Positions 1-12,160 of a stretch of DNA of 64,000 bases are shown piece after piece (positions within the stretch are counted from its first letter, which is position 1; every line of letters starts with the position of its first letter). A program made the position numbers and the translations under genes. Source of the DNA: Melanocharis versteri. Lineage: Eukaryota > Chordata > Aves > Passeriformes > Melanocharitidae. The stretch lies in the NCBI GenBank assembly GCA_013397845.1, contig VZTG01001451.1, positions 620,001-684,000 of the forward strand, given 5' to 3'. The notes under the pieces were generated by a model that was not told the origin of the DNA, did not search any database, and saw nothing but the letters and a program-made list of their open reading frames with translations.

Positions 1-175
1 AAACTTGTGATTTCTTAGTATCCCCAAGTAAAAGAAACAGGCGATGAAGTAGGCAGTGAAGAAAGGTACATTTCTTTTTTCTATCCTCAATGTTTGGTGT
101 TCCAAAACCATTTGGCAGATCTACTGTTTTATTTCTTCCTTGCATCAGTCAGTGCTTGAAAAGAAAGGTATTTTA

Positions 176-262
176 CAAAATTTTCTGATTTTCTGTACAA
201 TTTTTTTTCTAATTTTCTGTAAAATTTTTTTCTATTTTTCTGTAAGATTTTTCTTTATTTAG
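176..262 (+). repeat. T-rich imperfect tandem repeat
   Basis: The word TTTTCTGTA followed by a T run recurs three times at intervals of about 27 bases. It is low-complexity sequence with no coding value. Confidence 0.6.
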
Positions 263-2659
263 GAATTGTTCAGATATTCCTAACTGTTTTCAAGTCCATT
301 TTTCTTCTACTTTTGCTGGTGTATTCTGATACTCCAGGCTTTCCTTTGAAGTTGCAATGAGGAATTACAGTAAAATCATTGAAGCATCTTGTTAATTGCT
401 GTCTGGTGGCTGATCAGGGGTTGTGACTTGGCAACTTTTATTGGAAAGTACTTTGTCACAATCTGACAAGATAAATTAATTAGTGTAAAACTCCACTGTG
501 CATTCATTAATGCCAATGTACCTCAGACCTTTGACATAGCTGGTGCTACATAATTTACACAATTGGCAAGGAGCACAGTGAGACCTGTGTTTGTTTCCAC
601 TGAGCACTCCTTAAACACACGTGCCTCTTAACAAAGAGATTAACTGACTCTTTAATATTGTTAAGGTGATGTATCCCTAGTTGCTCAAATAGGCAGGGTG
701 TTTATACACCTTTTTGGTCTGTCTGCAGAAACACAGCCTAGAGATTATCATGCAAAAAGATTTTCTTTCTGGTGGTTTAAAGCTTTCAGGTGCTTTACAG
801 CCTCTCACTGTCACTAGCCCCTCCCATTACTAATTTTCCTTGCTAACCATTCGTCCATGCTATGTATATGTGAAAGGCTACAGATAGGCAAGCGGAGTCT
901 GTGGCAGGCGATTTTATGATGCAGATGAACTAAGAATATTTTCATTTCAGAAATATGGAGCTGTTGAGAGCATCAGGGATGGTTGTAGTCATGAACTCCA
1001 ACCTGGAAGTGTCTGTGTGGACAAGAAGTTTGTGTGTGTGAAGAAAAGGGGCTGAAGCCATAGGAAGCAATGACTACAATTCCTTTAATACTCCTCTGGC
1101 CAAATCATCTATGATATCATGTGGTCTAGGACGAGGAGTACTGAGTATAGCCCAGCTCACACTGCGTGGTGTAGATGCACACAGAGGTCCTGATGCTGAT
1201 TTTGCTGGAGTCAGTAAATAAATTCTTCTAACTTCAGTTGGCTAAAAAACTTCTCACCCTTTTCTACAAAGAATGGATATAGTAATTACTAACTTGCAGA
1301 AAAATCAAAGTCCTAACAAGAACTTCTGTTCCCATTTTGTTCTGTCCATTTTTTTTCTAGGGTCTAAGGCATAACCAGAAATCAGCCCTCCACCACGTCA
1401 GCAGCAGTCACTATTATCTCCTCATTATTATGAACCTGTATTTCAAACACCCACAAATATATTGATTTCCTAAAAATTCCTTTTATCTTGGTATTACGCC
1501 ACTGACAGCAAGAAGAATAATTTATATCTGAAATAAAATTGCAGTGGTTTTTTTCCCCTGGTTGCCAGTACACGGGTGAGTCAGAAGCAACACAAAAGAG
1601 TTGTGGGCCATAATCACCTAGGTTGTTGTTTTCCCTCTGCATGCAGCCAAGAAGAAAAGTGTGGGTGGCTCTTTCCTGATCTTGCCATTTATCACCCCAC
1701 TCCTGAGAGCAGCTTCTACCCGCTCGCTCCCGGGGTGGCTGCACAGCCCATGACTGGGTGCAGGGGCCACTGCAGCACAGGCAGAAAGTGGTCCTGGTCT
1801 GGGGTCTTACCAGGAGCTGGGGTCCTCAAAACTGAGAGGTCAAACCTTTACCTTATTATGCAGGTAAAATTTTTTATCATTTTAACCTTTTTTTACTGAG
1901 GCACCTATCTTAGAAGATTATCATTATCATGCAGCAGCACAGTTCAGATACAGTCATTTGCAGTGCTCTGGAAAATTATTAAGTGCAAGCCTTCCTTCTG
2001 CATTCCCTGTTTACTTGTCTCACCCATCTCTTTAATTTGTATGTGACACTCATATTTTCAGTATAAAAGGTGCTCTGAGACAATGCCAGGACTTGCATCA
2101 GTTCAGCACAATGGGAACAAAACAGTGAACCCCATTGTGATACAGCTAAATAGTTCCAAAAAAGTACCAGAAAAGGAAAAGCAGAAACTGCCTGCATATT
2201 ACATATGATTAGCCCACCACCTGCAAAACAGCTTTTGAAAGATTGGAAGGTAAGTTGTCTGTGCACGATAGGAAAACAAGAAAAAAGGAGGAGAAAATAC
2301 CCTTCCTTAAAGAGCATAATGGTATGGATGGTGAATATCTGTCACAGGAACTGGAAAATGCTATATTGTACTAAGTATGCACAAGATAAAAGGAAAGACA
2401 TGCTCTTAATAAAAACTCAAAACATACTCTTAGCAAATATAGTAATAAGTTTTCAATGTTTCTAACAAATCAGAAGTCTAAGTGGAATTCAGCTCAAAAC
2501 AGGGAATGTGGGTCAAGAGGTATATGACATGTAACACAAGGCTTGGTATTTGCTGCTTTCACAACAGTGTAAATGCAAAAGAAAGCAAGTGTAGTAGAAG
2601 CTGCAATGCCTTTTATTGCTTAACTGTTGCACTTTTGAACAGCTGATGTGCCCAGAAAT

Positions 2660-2750
2660 CTTGTCTGGGGGTTTTTCCGTGGTTTGTTTGGTTTGGTTTG
2701 TGTTCTGGTTTGTTGGTTGGTGAGGGTTTTGGCAGTGGGGGGGGTTGCAA
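2660..2750 (+). repeat. G/T-rich low-complexity stretch
   Basis: Runs of TTTGG/GGTTT units end in eight consecutive G residues. This is simple sequence with strand asymmetry and no gene. Confidence 0.7.
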
Positions 2751-5700
2751 TATAAGAAATTTGAAGCTCAGGCTGAGCGACGCACAGTTGCTGGAGTTTC
2801 ACATGATTGTATTAATCCATTCAACACTCTGAGAGGAAAAGAGACGTTATTCCAGTGCAGCAGAGCTAGATGAAGGGAAAAGAAACAAGGTGTAAGGTCA
2901 CTGGTCTCTGTGGGACTGAGACAGATAACACACCTGTCTTTCCATTCCGCTAGGATGTATGAGCTATTTAATATACCATGCACTTAGCAATGAAGCACAG
3001 TTGGTCCTTACTTTGCACAATTTTGCAAAATATCTTTTGAAAGGACAACAGAAAAATGTTTCCTATTGAAACATAACATTTCTTGCCGTTTCACCATCAT
3101 AAGGGAGAAACATCCATCAAGATTACCTAGGCAATCAAAAATGCCTAAGCAAATTACAAACCTGAGTACTGTAGAAAATTAGTGAATTGATTAGTTCTGT
3201 AAAGTTGAGTAAACATCCAATAGACTTGTCTCACCTAGCATTAAAATTAAGTTCTTCATGAGAATAAACAATACACATAGGAGAAGCTGATAGAAATCTA
3301 GACTAAGTGAAAAAATATTGAAGTATTATAAACTATGGCATATTGTAAGCAAGAACAACCTTTCTGAACTGCTTGTGAATCCATTAAATCCTTCTTATCT
3401 CTGATTTCCAGTGAAAGATTGCCAAGGTAGGCCATAAATTTCTTACACAGAGGGATAATCGCAATAATTCAATCTACATTTTAAAGGATGCTGAAATAGC
3501 TGTCATGCTATGGCTTTTGGATCCTTTGTGCATGCACATAGAACAGGGACAAGAGCTGTCTTCCTTCTGCTGTTATATCACACAAAACATTGTGCATGCC
3601 CACTCTGCCCACCCTCCAGTTCCCTGCCATTCTCAATGGAGCTCCGAGGGTAAGACAAATAATAGAAGGAAAATGCTAAAATAATTATTTTAATGGCTAG
3701 AGAACAAGAACATTTGGCTGAGATCTTTAAAACTCTGAGACAGATATTAAAGTCATAAACAGGCTTTCCACTCTGTCCTTGCATTAAAGACAGAGCAGAA
3801 CCTACTTATCACCAAATTAGATCATTGGCTTTAGAGGCTCTTTCTCAAGGATGAGCTTGTCCTTAGCTACTTCCTGGGCACCTAAACCTTCTTGCTTTCA
3901 TGTCAGTGAGACCAAGGAAAGTTTTGTCTGGTGTTTGAACCAGAAAACAGCATTTAGACCACTTAATTCAATATGGTTGCAGATTATTGCAGCACAGCCC
4001 TGACATGATGCATTTAATTTCATTTTGGACATGTAGATTTTTTTCACAGGTTTAAACATTTCCCTTTTTCTTAACCTGCATTTTATATATATAGTAAGAG
4101 ATATCCTAGTATTTCACTGCACTGGTTATGCCAATTTTCTGGCACTGAAGATGGAGCCCAAAACTGCAGCTTGACTAGAAGCCAAGGAAAGGTGGAAATG
4201 TGTTAAAGTGAATTGTGCTCAGGGCTGATGTCAGTTTCTTCTGGCGCCAGTCCCCCAGCAAGCATGAGAATCCAGTCCAAAGTGTCAGTCCCAAGCATTG
4301 CCCTCTCTCCAGGAACAGAAGAGCAGCAGGTGGGCAGGTATCCAAGGTGAAGGACCTGCCACTGAAACACTGAGGAAAGTTTCTACCCAGGAACCTGGAA
4401 AAATTGCACTTTTTGGCACTCAAAGAACTAATTTTTTTCCATTTGCCAACACAATCAGTTGGTTTTACATGCAAAGTATGATTCAAAGGTGCCTCACATG
4501 ACTCCAGCTGGCCAGAGCAACTTTGCCAGCAGTGCCTCTTACCTCAATATTTTACAACAACACTTAAAGTTGCGTTCACTGGGCTTTTCCAGAGAGTTCA
4601 GGCACATCTGTCTGTGGCTCATGATCAAAGAAGAAAACAGAAAAGTAAAGAATCAGATCAAAGAGTTCAAACTTGAAGCCAGGTTTAACAGAACTGGAAT
4701 GAAGGACTCTTTCCTTTAAACATCCTATAGATCCGTCTGTCCCATCCACAAAACATTTGCTGAATTTGCAGCAGCTCCTGCAGCTCTCTTCCAAAAGCAC
4801 ATTGCCAAGTAGCCTCCATTTCCAAGTGCTTCTCTCTTTCATGCCCTCCCAAGAATTAGAGAAACACACACAATCATTTTAAAGAACAATAAATTAAGTG
4901 AAAACTGTCAACTTTACTATGTAATTGCATTGAATCCATGCAATTATGTGCAAGAATAATTTAATTCCATTTACTGATTCATTCCGGAGTTAGAATTACA
5001 CAGTATTAAGGCTAATCTTTCATACTTAGAATAATTAATTGGTCTCAATGTATTTGTTTGGGGGATGACTTAGGCAGGAAAGCACAAATTGCTCAGTGGT
5101 TAGATGGTGTACATTTTTCCTAGGCAGTACATGGTGATACGAGGCTTTCTACAAGATCACCACCACACACTAAATCAGCCCTGGAGCACCTTTGTGTATT
5201 CCAGTGTGGTCCCCATGCTTTTTGGTCAAGTATTTTGTGTGGCTGCCGGAGGGTTTAATTCTCTTTGCTTGTACCTTCACTCAGTAGAAATAAAAGAAAA
5301 GGAGGTTTGGTCCTTTTCTGGGGTAGGACCACATTCTTCCTTCCATCAGCCCTGTGGGTACTTCCAGGATGTTTTCCAGCTCAGCTGTGGATGGATGTTC
5401 ATTCCTAAGTAATAGTGCAAGGAAAACAGTGGGGAAAGGCATGGTTTTCCATCTACACACTTATACAATCAATTGCAGTCTTTGTGGACCTGGGAGAAGC
5501 ATTTAAGCACAAAGATAGCCCTTTCCAGCTCACACAAAAATTCTTCCCTTGATGAAGACCACACGTCTCTTTAACACTTTGTGTAGAGCCTAAGATTATA
5601 GTACAGCAGCTGTTTTTATGAGAGGATCTTGTTTTGTTAGATGATTTACTAACAGAAAAATGTAAAGAAAATCCCAGTCTCCACAAGCATTACACAGTAG

Positions 5701-5900
5701 TTCCTACACGTGCGTGCTTTTAGAAAAGTCTACTCTCTATTATCTGAACCACAACTTTTGCAATTGTGTTTAGCTGGAGTAGTAGCAACCACCCTTAAAG
5801 CACCTCAGATCCAAGAGCTACACAGATGGTAGAAATGGACACAGCAATTCCATTAAAAATAATATTAGTCAATGTGTGGAGGTTACAGATGAAAAAAACA

Positions 5901-6141
5901 TATTGGACCTGTAAGAGAAGGAGAAGACAAGACATGAATAAGAGTGTTCTGGGAGGACATTTAGACAATCATAGAATAAAAATAGCTAGATTAAGAAAGC
6001 CCTCCAAAAAATGGAGCTGGCAAAAGAAAGACATATTTTGAAACAGCGACAAAAGAGTGAATTACACTTGCGAGCTGAGAAGCTGAATGACAGTGCCAAG
6101 GTCAATGGGATGGTAGACAATAACAAGGGAGAAAGTTAAGA
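5901..6141 (+). pseudogene. Possible decayed coiled-coil coding fragment (speculative)
   Basis: A frame ending at TAA (6139) reads I-K-K-A-L-Q-K-M-E-L-A-K-E-R-H-I-L-K-Q-R, then K-S-E-L-H-L-R-A-E-K-L-N-D. This is a charged, Glu/Lys/Arg-rich, heptad-like stretch. Upstream in the same frame are stop-interrupted pieces of similar character (D-E-K-N-I-L-D-L, E-K-E-K-T-R-H-E). The A/G-rich microsatellite starts about 45 bases downstream and could have grown from a poly(A) tail. This pattern fits an old retrocopy of a coiled-coil gene. It also fits chance A-rich sequence, which readily translates to Lys/Glu/Arg. I do not recognise a parent gene. Confidence 0.25.
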
Positions 6142-6184
6142 GGAGCTTTGTCATTTTCTAACTTGGCTAGGAGAAGGAAAGTTT

Positions 6185-6302
6185 GAGAGGAAAGAAAAGA
6201 AAAGAAAAGAAAAGAAAAGAAAAGAAAAGAAAAGAAAAGAAAAGAAAAGAAAAGAAAAGAAAAGAAAAGAAAAGAAAAGAAAAGAAAAGAAAAGAAAAGA
6301 AA

Positions 6303-6338
<36 letters not shown>

Positions 6339-6360
6339 AAAGAAAAAAAGAAAGAAACGA

Positions 6361-6392
<32 letters not shown>

Positions 6393-6396
6393 CAAA
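6185..6396 (+). repeat. (AAAAG)n / (AAAG)n compound microsatellite
   Basis: The first half (about 6190-6303) is a pure pentanucleotide array. It switches to AAAG tetranucleotides with a few interruptions. Positions 6185-6357 contain no pyrimidine at all. Homopurine tracts of this length can form triplex (H-DNA) and are highly length-polymorphic. The Phe/Leu/Ser-rich and Lys/Glu-rich ORFs here are artefacts of the repeat. Confidence 0.98.
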
Positions 6397-6399
6397 AAA

Positions 6400-9300
6400 A
6401 TAAAGGGGGGGAGGGGTAGTTTGTCCCTGAACACCAAGGAAGCCAAAGAAAGAATAGGAAGGAATAGGAAATGGGAAGAAACAGCACTACAGACATCAAT
6501 AAATAGCAAGTTCTGCAAAACTGGAAGTATAGTAATATAAAATCAGAGTGTCCTTTTCTTTTCTCTGAGGCACAAGAACAATTTGATTATATGAGGCGTT
6601 TGAGAAACATACAAAAAGAGATTTTGCAGGATAAGAAATGTTTCTTTTACAGCTTGAGAAAAATACACGTTTCTGAAAAAAGCATGGAAAAAATATCATT
6701 GCTGGTGAGACAAGTGGGAGTGAAAAGAGGAAGAGATCTGTATTTGTGATAACCATACATTTTAGAAACTAACATTTATACTTCAGGATATATGGGAAAA
6801 TCAATGAGAAATAGTATAGATACTATATCAAAGACAAATTAATCATTTGAGTTTTCCATTAGAAAATATGATGTTTGATTGTGAACCATATTTCTAAGGG
6901 CTACACAGCACACAGAAATAATAAAAATATTTTCTCTGAAACCCAAAAATGTCTTTAAACATAGATTCTAGAGAAAAGGAAGACAGATATATAGATGCGC
7001 TTGCCTTGAAAATTAAAAATTCCCTAAATCCTCCATTACTTTCAACCAGTAATTTGAATCTCTAAAGCAGGTTGTAGGTTTTTACTTTCCTGTGATGCAA
7101 ATTAACAAATTGTTCAGCTCACATTTCACAACAATTCCCAGGGCAGGACCCATAGGAAGGGCATGCAGACACCTTTGGAAGCAGAAGACCATGGAGCAGC
7201 TTGTTGTGTGGCCACGGTTTCTACTTCACTAAAAGCTGCAGCCTGTGTTTCAGGGTGATGGTATCCCTCTGAATTCCCAGGGAATTTGGAACAAGCCCCT
7301 CCCCAAAGCAAGGCACTGCCAGTTTGCTGCTGGCCACACCTGTAGCTCTCTCAGGGCAGGTGCCCATATTCTGGAGATCCTCCCTTGGCCTGAGCCAGCT
7401 CTCCAGACACTGCCATCCAGAGAGAAGAGAGCTCCTTTCCTACTAAAGCATGTGCAACACAGTGAGAAAGACATAAATGACGGGTTTGAACCCTCTTTTG
7501 TTCTGAAACAATAGCTTTTACTTATGTGGAAATAGGGAAACTTCAGTGACAGCAGCCGTGGTGTACAAAGATGGAGTGCGAGATGAGGTTAAAGTATAAA
7601 ACCTTGTCCTTGCCACAAGGAAGAAAAGATCTCACGACTTCCAGAGTGAGGACCTGCTGTTTTCTACAGGATGTGCCTAGGTGAGAGAACATGGCTCCCA
7701 GCAGCTATCTCCTACAGCTTTCTCGGATCAAGAGGAAAAGGGTGACTCCCGTGTCCTTGTACCCACAAGAAACAGCATCCAAGCCTCCCAGACCCTGAGG
7801 CCCCAGGGCCTACCTACAGCAAGCATGAGAGAAAACCTCCGGTGATGCCCAGCTCTGTTTGTGTAAATGCATTAAGGTAGGGCTGCACCAGGTGGCTGAA
7901 TCACTCCAAGAGTGCTGGTGTTTGTCCAAGAGCATTTTCTCTCCTTAGAGAGTCGTGGGCCACCTGTGTGTGTCTAAGCCAGCCTCATCTTCTAAATTTG
8001 CAAGAGCTCCTGGCTGTAGCCAGTGGATTTTAAGAAATTGTTGAAGTTCCAGCAAGCCTCAGTCTGCAGATTCCCCATGCATGCTGTGATTAGTTTGTTA
8101 CAAAACGGTATGAATCTTTGCAATAATCTCATGTACTAAGGAAAGGAATTTGGTACCTCTGTTGAACCCCTATTGTGCAGTATACCTCTGACTGCTTGGA
8201 TTTACAGCCTCTTTTCTGGCTGAAAACAAATTCACATATGTCCAGACCCTCCGTTTTCCACTAAGCAGGAGAAAGATGACTCATTAAATCCATAGTCTGC
8301 ACTAATGAGATGAGTGCTCGTGAAGTTTCAGATCACACTCCAAAAAATACTTCTGAGTGCAGGTATTTAGAAACTGCACTTATCTGAGCAACTTTCATCC
8401 TGTTTGTCAGATCCTTTAGCTGATCATTACAATTCTAGGGGATTAAGCGATAAGCCTGGAGGACGCTGCATGTGAGGGAGCAGCGTGCCACTGCCTTTGC
8501 AAACCAGGAGCTCAGCCCTGACAGGGCATCTCTGTGCATCCCTGTTGTCTGTGGTACCAGCAGCCTGTCAGAAGCGCTGTAGGGATCTGAGAGCACTGTC
8601 AGTGACATGTTGAGTACTCAAATTTATCTTTGTTTTATGCTGCTTAAGATAAAAACCTTTGCCATCTTTTCAGTAGACTGCTGTCAATTAATTTACTGCT
8701 GAGGCTATCTAAACTTTCAAACAGTGCTGACATTTTCATTATTTGGCAAACTTGCCCTTCATTATCCACTTTGACTCTCATCCAGGCTCCATAAGGCCTG
8801 AGATTTACCCTAAGTAACAGCTAATTGAATACATTTCTCAGTGAGAGAAATCTTTTAATCTGCAGAGATCAAATAGCAGAATACTTGCACAGCAACAATT
8901 CAACTGAAGATTGGATTGCCACACGCTTGCACCATCCTAATGAGCAACAGCAGATCAACAGGAGGCAGATACTATTTCCCAGCTCGCCGTCTTTAATCTA
9001 CCAACAAGGGGTGGAACCATAAAAAAGGAAACACAGCTCAATAGGCAGCGAGGCTCCCTTTTACGTTTTCTCCAGGCTCATGCTTTTACAGACACATGAC
9101 AAAGACAATTTCCTGCCTTTACCGGTTTGCAGACATAAGGATTGGAATGTAATAATTTTCATCCACACTTGCAAATGGAGTGAGGACCATTATCTTGACG
9201 TCTGGAGAGCAGTAATAAAGAAACTTGTTGACAATTTTCCCCCTTATTCTTACATAAAGCTGCACTCCTTTTCTGTTTTCAGTTTCCTCCTATGAAATAG

Positions 9301-10860
9301 TCATTAAGACCCAAAATTCCAGGCACCTTCAAATGTATGTGAGCAGCAGAGGGAAAGAAAACAAAGCCTTGTAATTTACATGATGTGAACACAAAACCTT
9401 GTCAGAATTCTTTAGCGATGCTAAGCTAGAGGAAAGGCAGGAAGATTTGAATTCACATGACTTAAGGAATGCAGTTCAACTTTCTGCTGCCTTTATGAAT
9501 GAGGTTGTTGATATTTTTCTCACAGAATGATTTTTCTTGAAGAAGATCTGAAGGGGCAAAAGATATCCAGTGGAAACACATTAACTTGAAAGAAAATGTG
9601 TTTTGCCCTTTTCTGTTTTATTTTCTCATAATAACACATAACTTTTATTCTACAAAGGTTAAGAAGCTTCAGTGAAATGCTATACATTATTTTTCTTCAT
9701 AAGGAAAACCCATAATTTCAACTTTTAACTAGACAACAAAGAGCATGGTGCAAATTCCTAGCATTTCTCTTGGGACAGATTTTACAGGCTCCCTCTGGAA
9801 TGGTAGTAATCTGTGTGAACAACGTGCAAAATGTGTAGTGACTGGCAAGAGAAAACAGAGCTTGGCAGGTCTCAAGCCCAAACACAAGCCTCGGATGCAG
9901 ACCTGCAGCTCCCACTTCCATCATCCTGCTGCTGTCTGCAGGCCAGGCGGGGATTTCACCCAGTGCCCTGCCTCCCACAGCTGGAGGTGGCAGCATCCTT
10001 CCTATTGTGATATCACCCTGCTCCTGGCTCTGTGCTGATAAGATGTTGAACTGCTATTTATAGAAGCTCTTTCATGTCTTTTCTTCCAGTCGGTGTCTTT
10101 CATATCCTCTAAACAGACAGTAGGAATTTGCCCAATATGCCTAAACTTTACAGTCAAGTCTCCTCTGGATTAAATTTCTTTGCTTTTCTTCACAGAAGTC
10201 TCTATATATGACTGAAAGTTTGCAAAGCTCAAATGCTTTTTCTTTTTTTTCCCTCTTTCATTTACAGGGGACTGTATGGCCTTCAAACAAAATACAGAAG
10301 GGCATTTTTCACACTGGTCTTCTACTGATTGATAACAAGTAGGGGGAAGCAGAAAAAGTACAACATTGTGAGAAAAATAATTCACCCCAACAGATCCAAA
10401 TCATCAGGAAACATATTTTCATTTGCAATGTGGCCACCAGCCTGCAGGGGGTAAGGCAGCAGTGACATGTTCTCTCTCCCAAGAGGAAAAGGCATCCCTT
10501 TTTCCACAACACCACAAGAGAGGTGTTAACATCAAATCTGAGACATGACAGAAAATTTCTGCAAGCTAGAAACTACTGTGAAAGGGTTGTTGAATGTTGA
10601 CGTGCACCAGATGTTGATGCATATCCTGAACAAGCAGGGGGTGCCCAATTTCAGACATTAGATATTGGCTGTAGCACACAGAAGGTATGGATAGAGTGAA
10701 TCCAAATTGAAATTAAGCCTCAAGACAAAATACCCCACACAACTTCAGTGGCCTGAAGTAATGCACCTTTGTATGTAATTGAAGTTGCAGAAGTCTAATC
10801 AGAGAGTCATTACTAGTCCAGTTCTGATGATACATATTGTCCAAATTATATAATTATTGC
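6400..10860. other. Intergenic, no gene recognised
   Basis: There are no CR1, LTR or exon signals here. The 7130-7480 and 8440-8600 blocks are GC-richer than their surroundings but have no domain or conserved frame that I can name. The 8620-8900 stretch is AT-rich with homeobox-type TAATT words and might be a conserved non-coding element (unproven). Confidence 0.65.
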
Positions 10861-10865
10861 AGGAA

Positions 10866-11335
10866 AATCAGGAGCAGACTTTTCAGGAGGGACCGGCAGG
10901 GCTGGCGAGGTGAAGCAATATGACTCTACTTGAGGTAAGGGTTTTACTTTAGTTCACTTTAGGGATCCCTTTAGGGATGTTGCATTTGAGAGGCTATGGG
11001 TTAAATTAGAGAGAGGCAAAAGAAGATGTTGTTATTGGTGTTCTCTATCAATCACCCAGACAGGACAATAGCATTGATGAGTTAGTTATTCTATGGGCCT
11101 TTAGGAGAAATCTCTTGATCCATAATCCTAATCCTTATGGGACATTTCAGTGTCCCACACCTCAGCTGGAAATACCCTACTGTCCCTGTGTGGACAAGTA
11201 AGCGGAGAATTCTTAAAGGTTGTTTAATATAACTTCTTTTCACAATTATTCAGTGAGCCAGCTGGGAAAGGTGCCCTCCTGGACTTGCCTTTTTTGTATG
11301 AAGAACGGCTCATGGGAGATGCAGATGAACAGAGC
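10866..11335 (+). mobile_element. CR1 LINE ORF2 endonuclease-domain fragment
   Basis: Collinear CR1 matches include TTTTCAGGAGGGACCGGCAG, GGGCTGGCGAGGTG, GAGAGGCTATGGGTTAAATTAG, GATGTTGTTATTGGTGTTCT, the GGACATTTCAGTGTCCCACA stretch (GDFN position, here degenerate), CAGCTGGAAATACC and GGTGCCCTCCTGGACTTGCC. These belong to the APE-type endonuclease half of ORF2. Stops and frameshifts are frequent and both ends are missing. The match is from memory of CR1 layout and is convincing in order and spacing. Confidence 0.8.
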
Positions 11336-11701
11336 AATCATGCTTCCACTGCTCATCCAGCCAATATGACTAACTTCTGGAATACAGCTTGAAGGCTGTA
11401 GGATGATGTCTTGCTGGTCTTACAGACAAGGGTATTTAGCCTTTGAATAATGACACCTTTTTTTGTGGCAGCATGAAAAGTTTCACTTCACCAGCTGCAG
11501 AGCGTTTCAGTTTGTCATCTTGTGTGCCACCCAGCACAGTACAGAGAGAACTGACATTCTCCTGCCCAGCCTTGATAGTCACTCCTGGGATTCCTCATGC
11601 TGGTCTCAGTCTGTGACTTTCTTCCCCTGGGAATACAAGTATAGAAGAGACAAGATAAGTGATGCTGTTGTATGGCAGAAATAACTCTGGTCTGCAGGAC
11701 C

Positions 11702-12160
11702 TCTTCACTGGGAGCCAAAGCCTTTTCTGCCTTTCCTACTGCTACACTGGCAAGGAAGTTGGGGGTGCATGGGAGACTGGGAGGAGACACAGCCAGGACA
11801 GGTGACCCCAGCTGACCAAAGGGATATTCCAGACCATCCGACATCATGCTCAGGATATAAAGTGGGGGAAAGAAGAAGGAAGGGGGGAACATTGGGAGTG
11901 ATGGTGTTTGCCTGCCCAAGTCACTATAATGCATGGTGGGACCTTGCTCTCCTGGAGATGGCTGAACACCTGCCTGCCCATGGGAAGCAGTGAATGAATT
12001 CCTGGTTTTGCTTTGCTTGTGTGCATGGCTTTTGCTTTCCCTATCAAACTGTTTATGTCAATGCATGACTTTTCCAGCTTTTACCCTTCCCATTCTCTCC
12101 CCAGTGCCGCTGGTGGGGCTGTGAGTGAGCAGCTGCAAGGGGTTTGGCTGCTGGCTGACC
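11702..12160 (+). mobile_element. Solo LTR fragment of an avian endogenous retrovirus
   Basis: The segment follows the layout of a very common avian LTR. U3 remnants include GCCAAAGCCTTTTCTGC, GGAGACACAGCCAGGACAG and GACCAAAGGGATATTCC. A TATA box (TATAAAG, 11856-11862) is followed by GGGGGAAAGAAGAAGGAAGG. The R/U5 part includes GAGATGGCTGAACACCTGCC, GTGAATGAATTCCTGGTTTT, GCTTTTACCCTTCCCATTCT, GTGAGTGAGCAGCTGC and TGGCTGCTGGCTG. The 5' end of U3 and the last bases of U5 are missing. No internal gag, pol or env sequence adjoins it, so this is the remnant of a solo LTR. I would place it among the class III (ERVL-like) or related avian ERVs, but the exact family is uncertain. A 139-aa minus-strand ORF here is only its antisense shadow. 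Confidence 0.85.
11856..11862 (+). promoter_or_regulatory. TATA box of the solo LTR
   Basis: TATAAAG sits in the expected U3 position, preceded by GACATCATGCTCAGGA. In related LTR copies that stretch is a CRE-like TGACGTCA-type site, here mutated. No gene follows closely on the plus strand, so present activity is doubtful. Confidence 0.5.

Larger units (their letters stand above)
1..5900. other. Intergenic, AT-rich, no gene recognised
   Basis: Only short unsupported ORFs occur. A somewhat GC-richer patch at 1660-1850 has no recognisable domain, CR1 motif or splice-bounded exon. Apart from the two low-complexity stretches listed separately, I see nothing assignable. Confidence 0.7.

Noticed and set aside
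6102..6518. 138-aa and 110-aa Phe/Leu/Ser-rich minus-strand ORFs and the Lys/Glu-rich plus-strand ORF
   Set aside because: They are translations of the AAAAG/AAAG microsatellite and have no coding evidence.
11515..11934. 139-aa minus-strand ORF
   Set aside because: Much of it is the antisense of the solo LTR U3. It contains no protein family signature.
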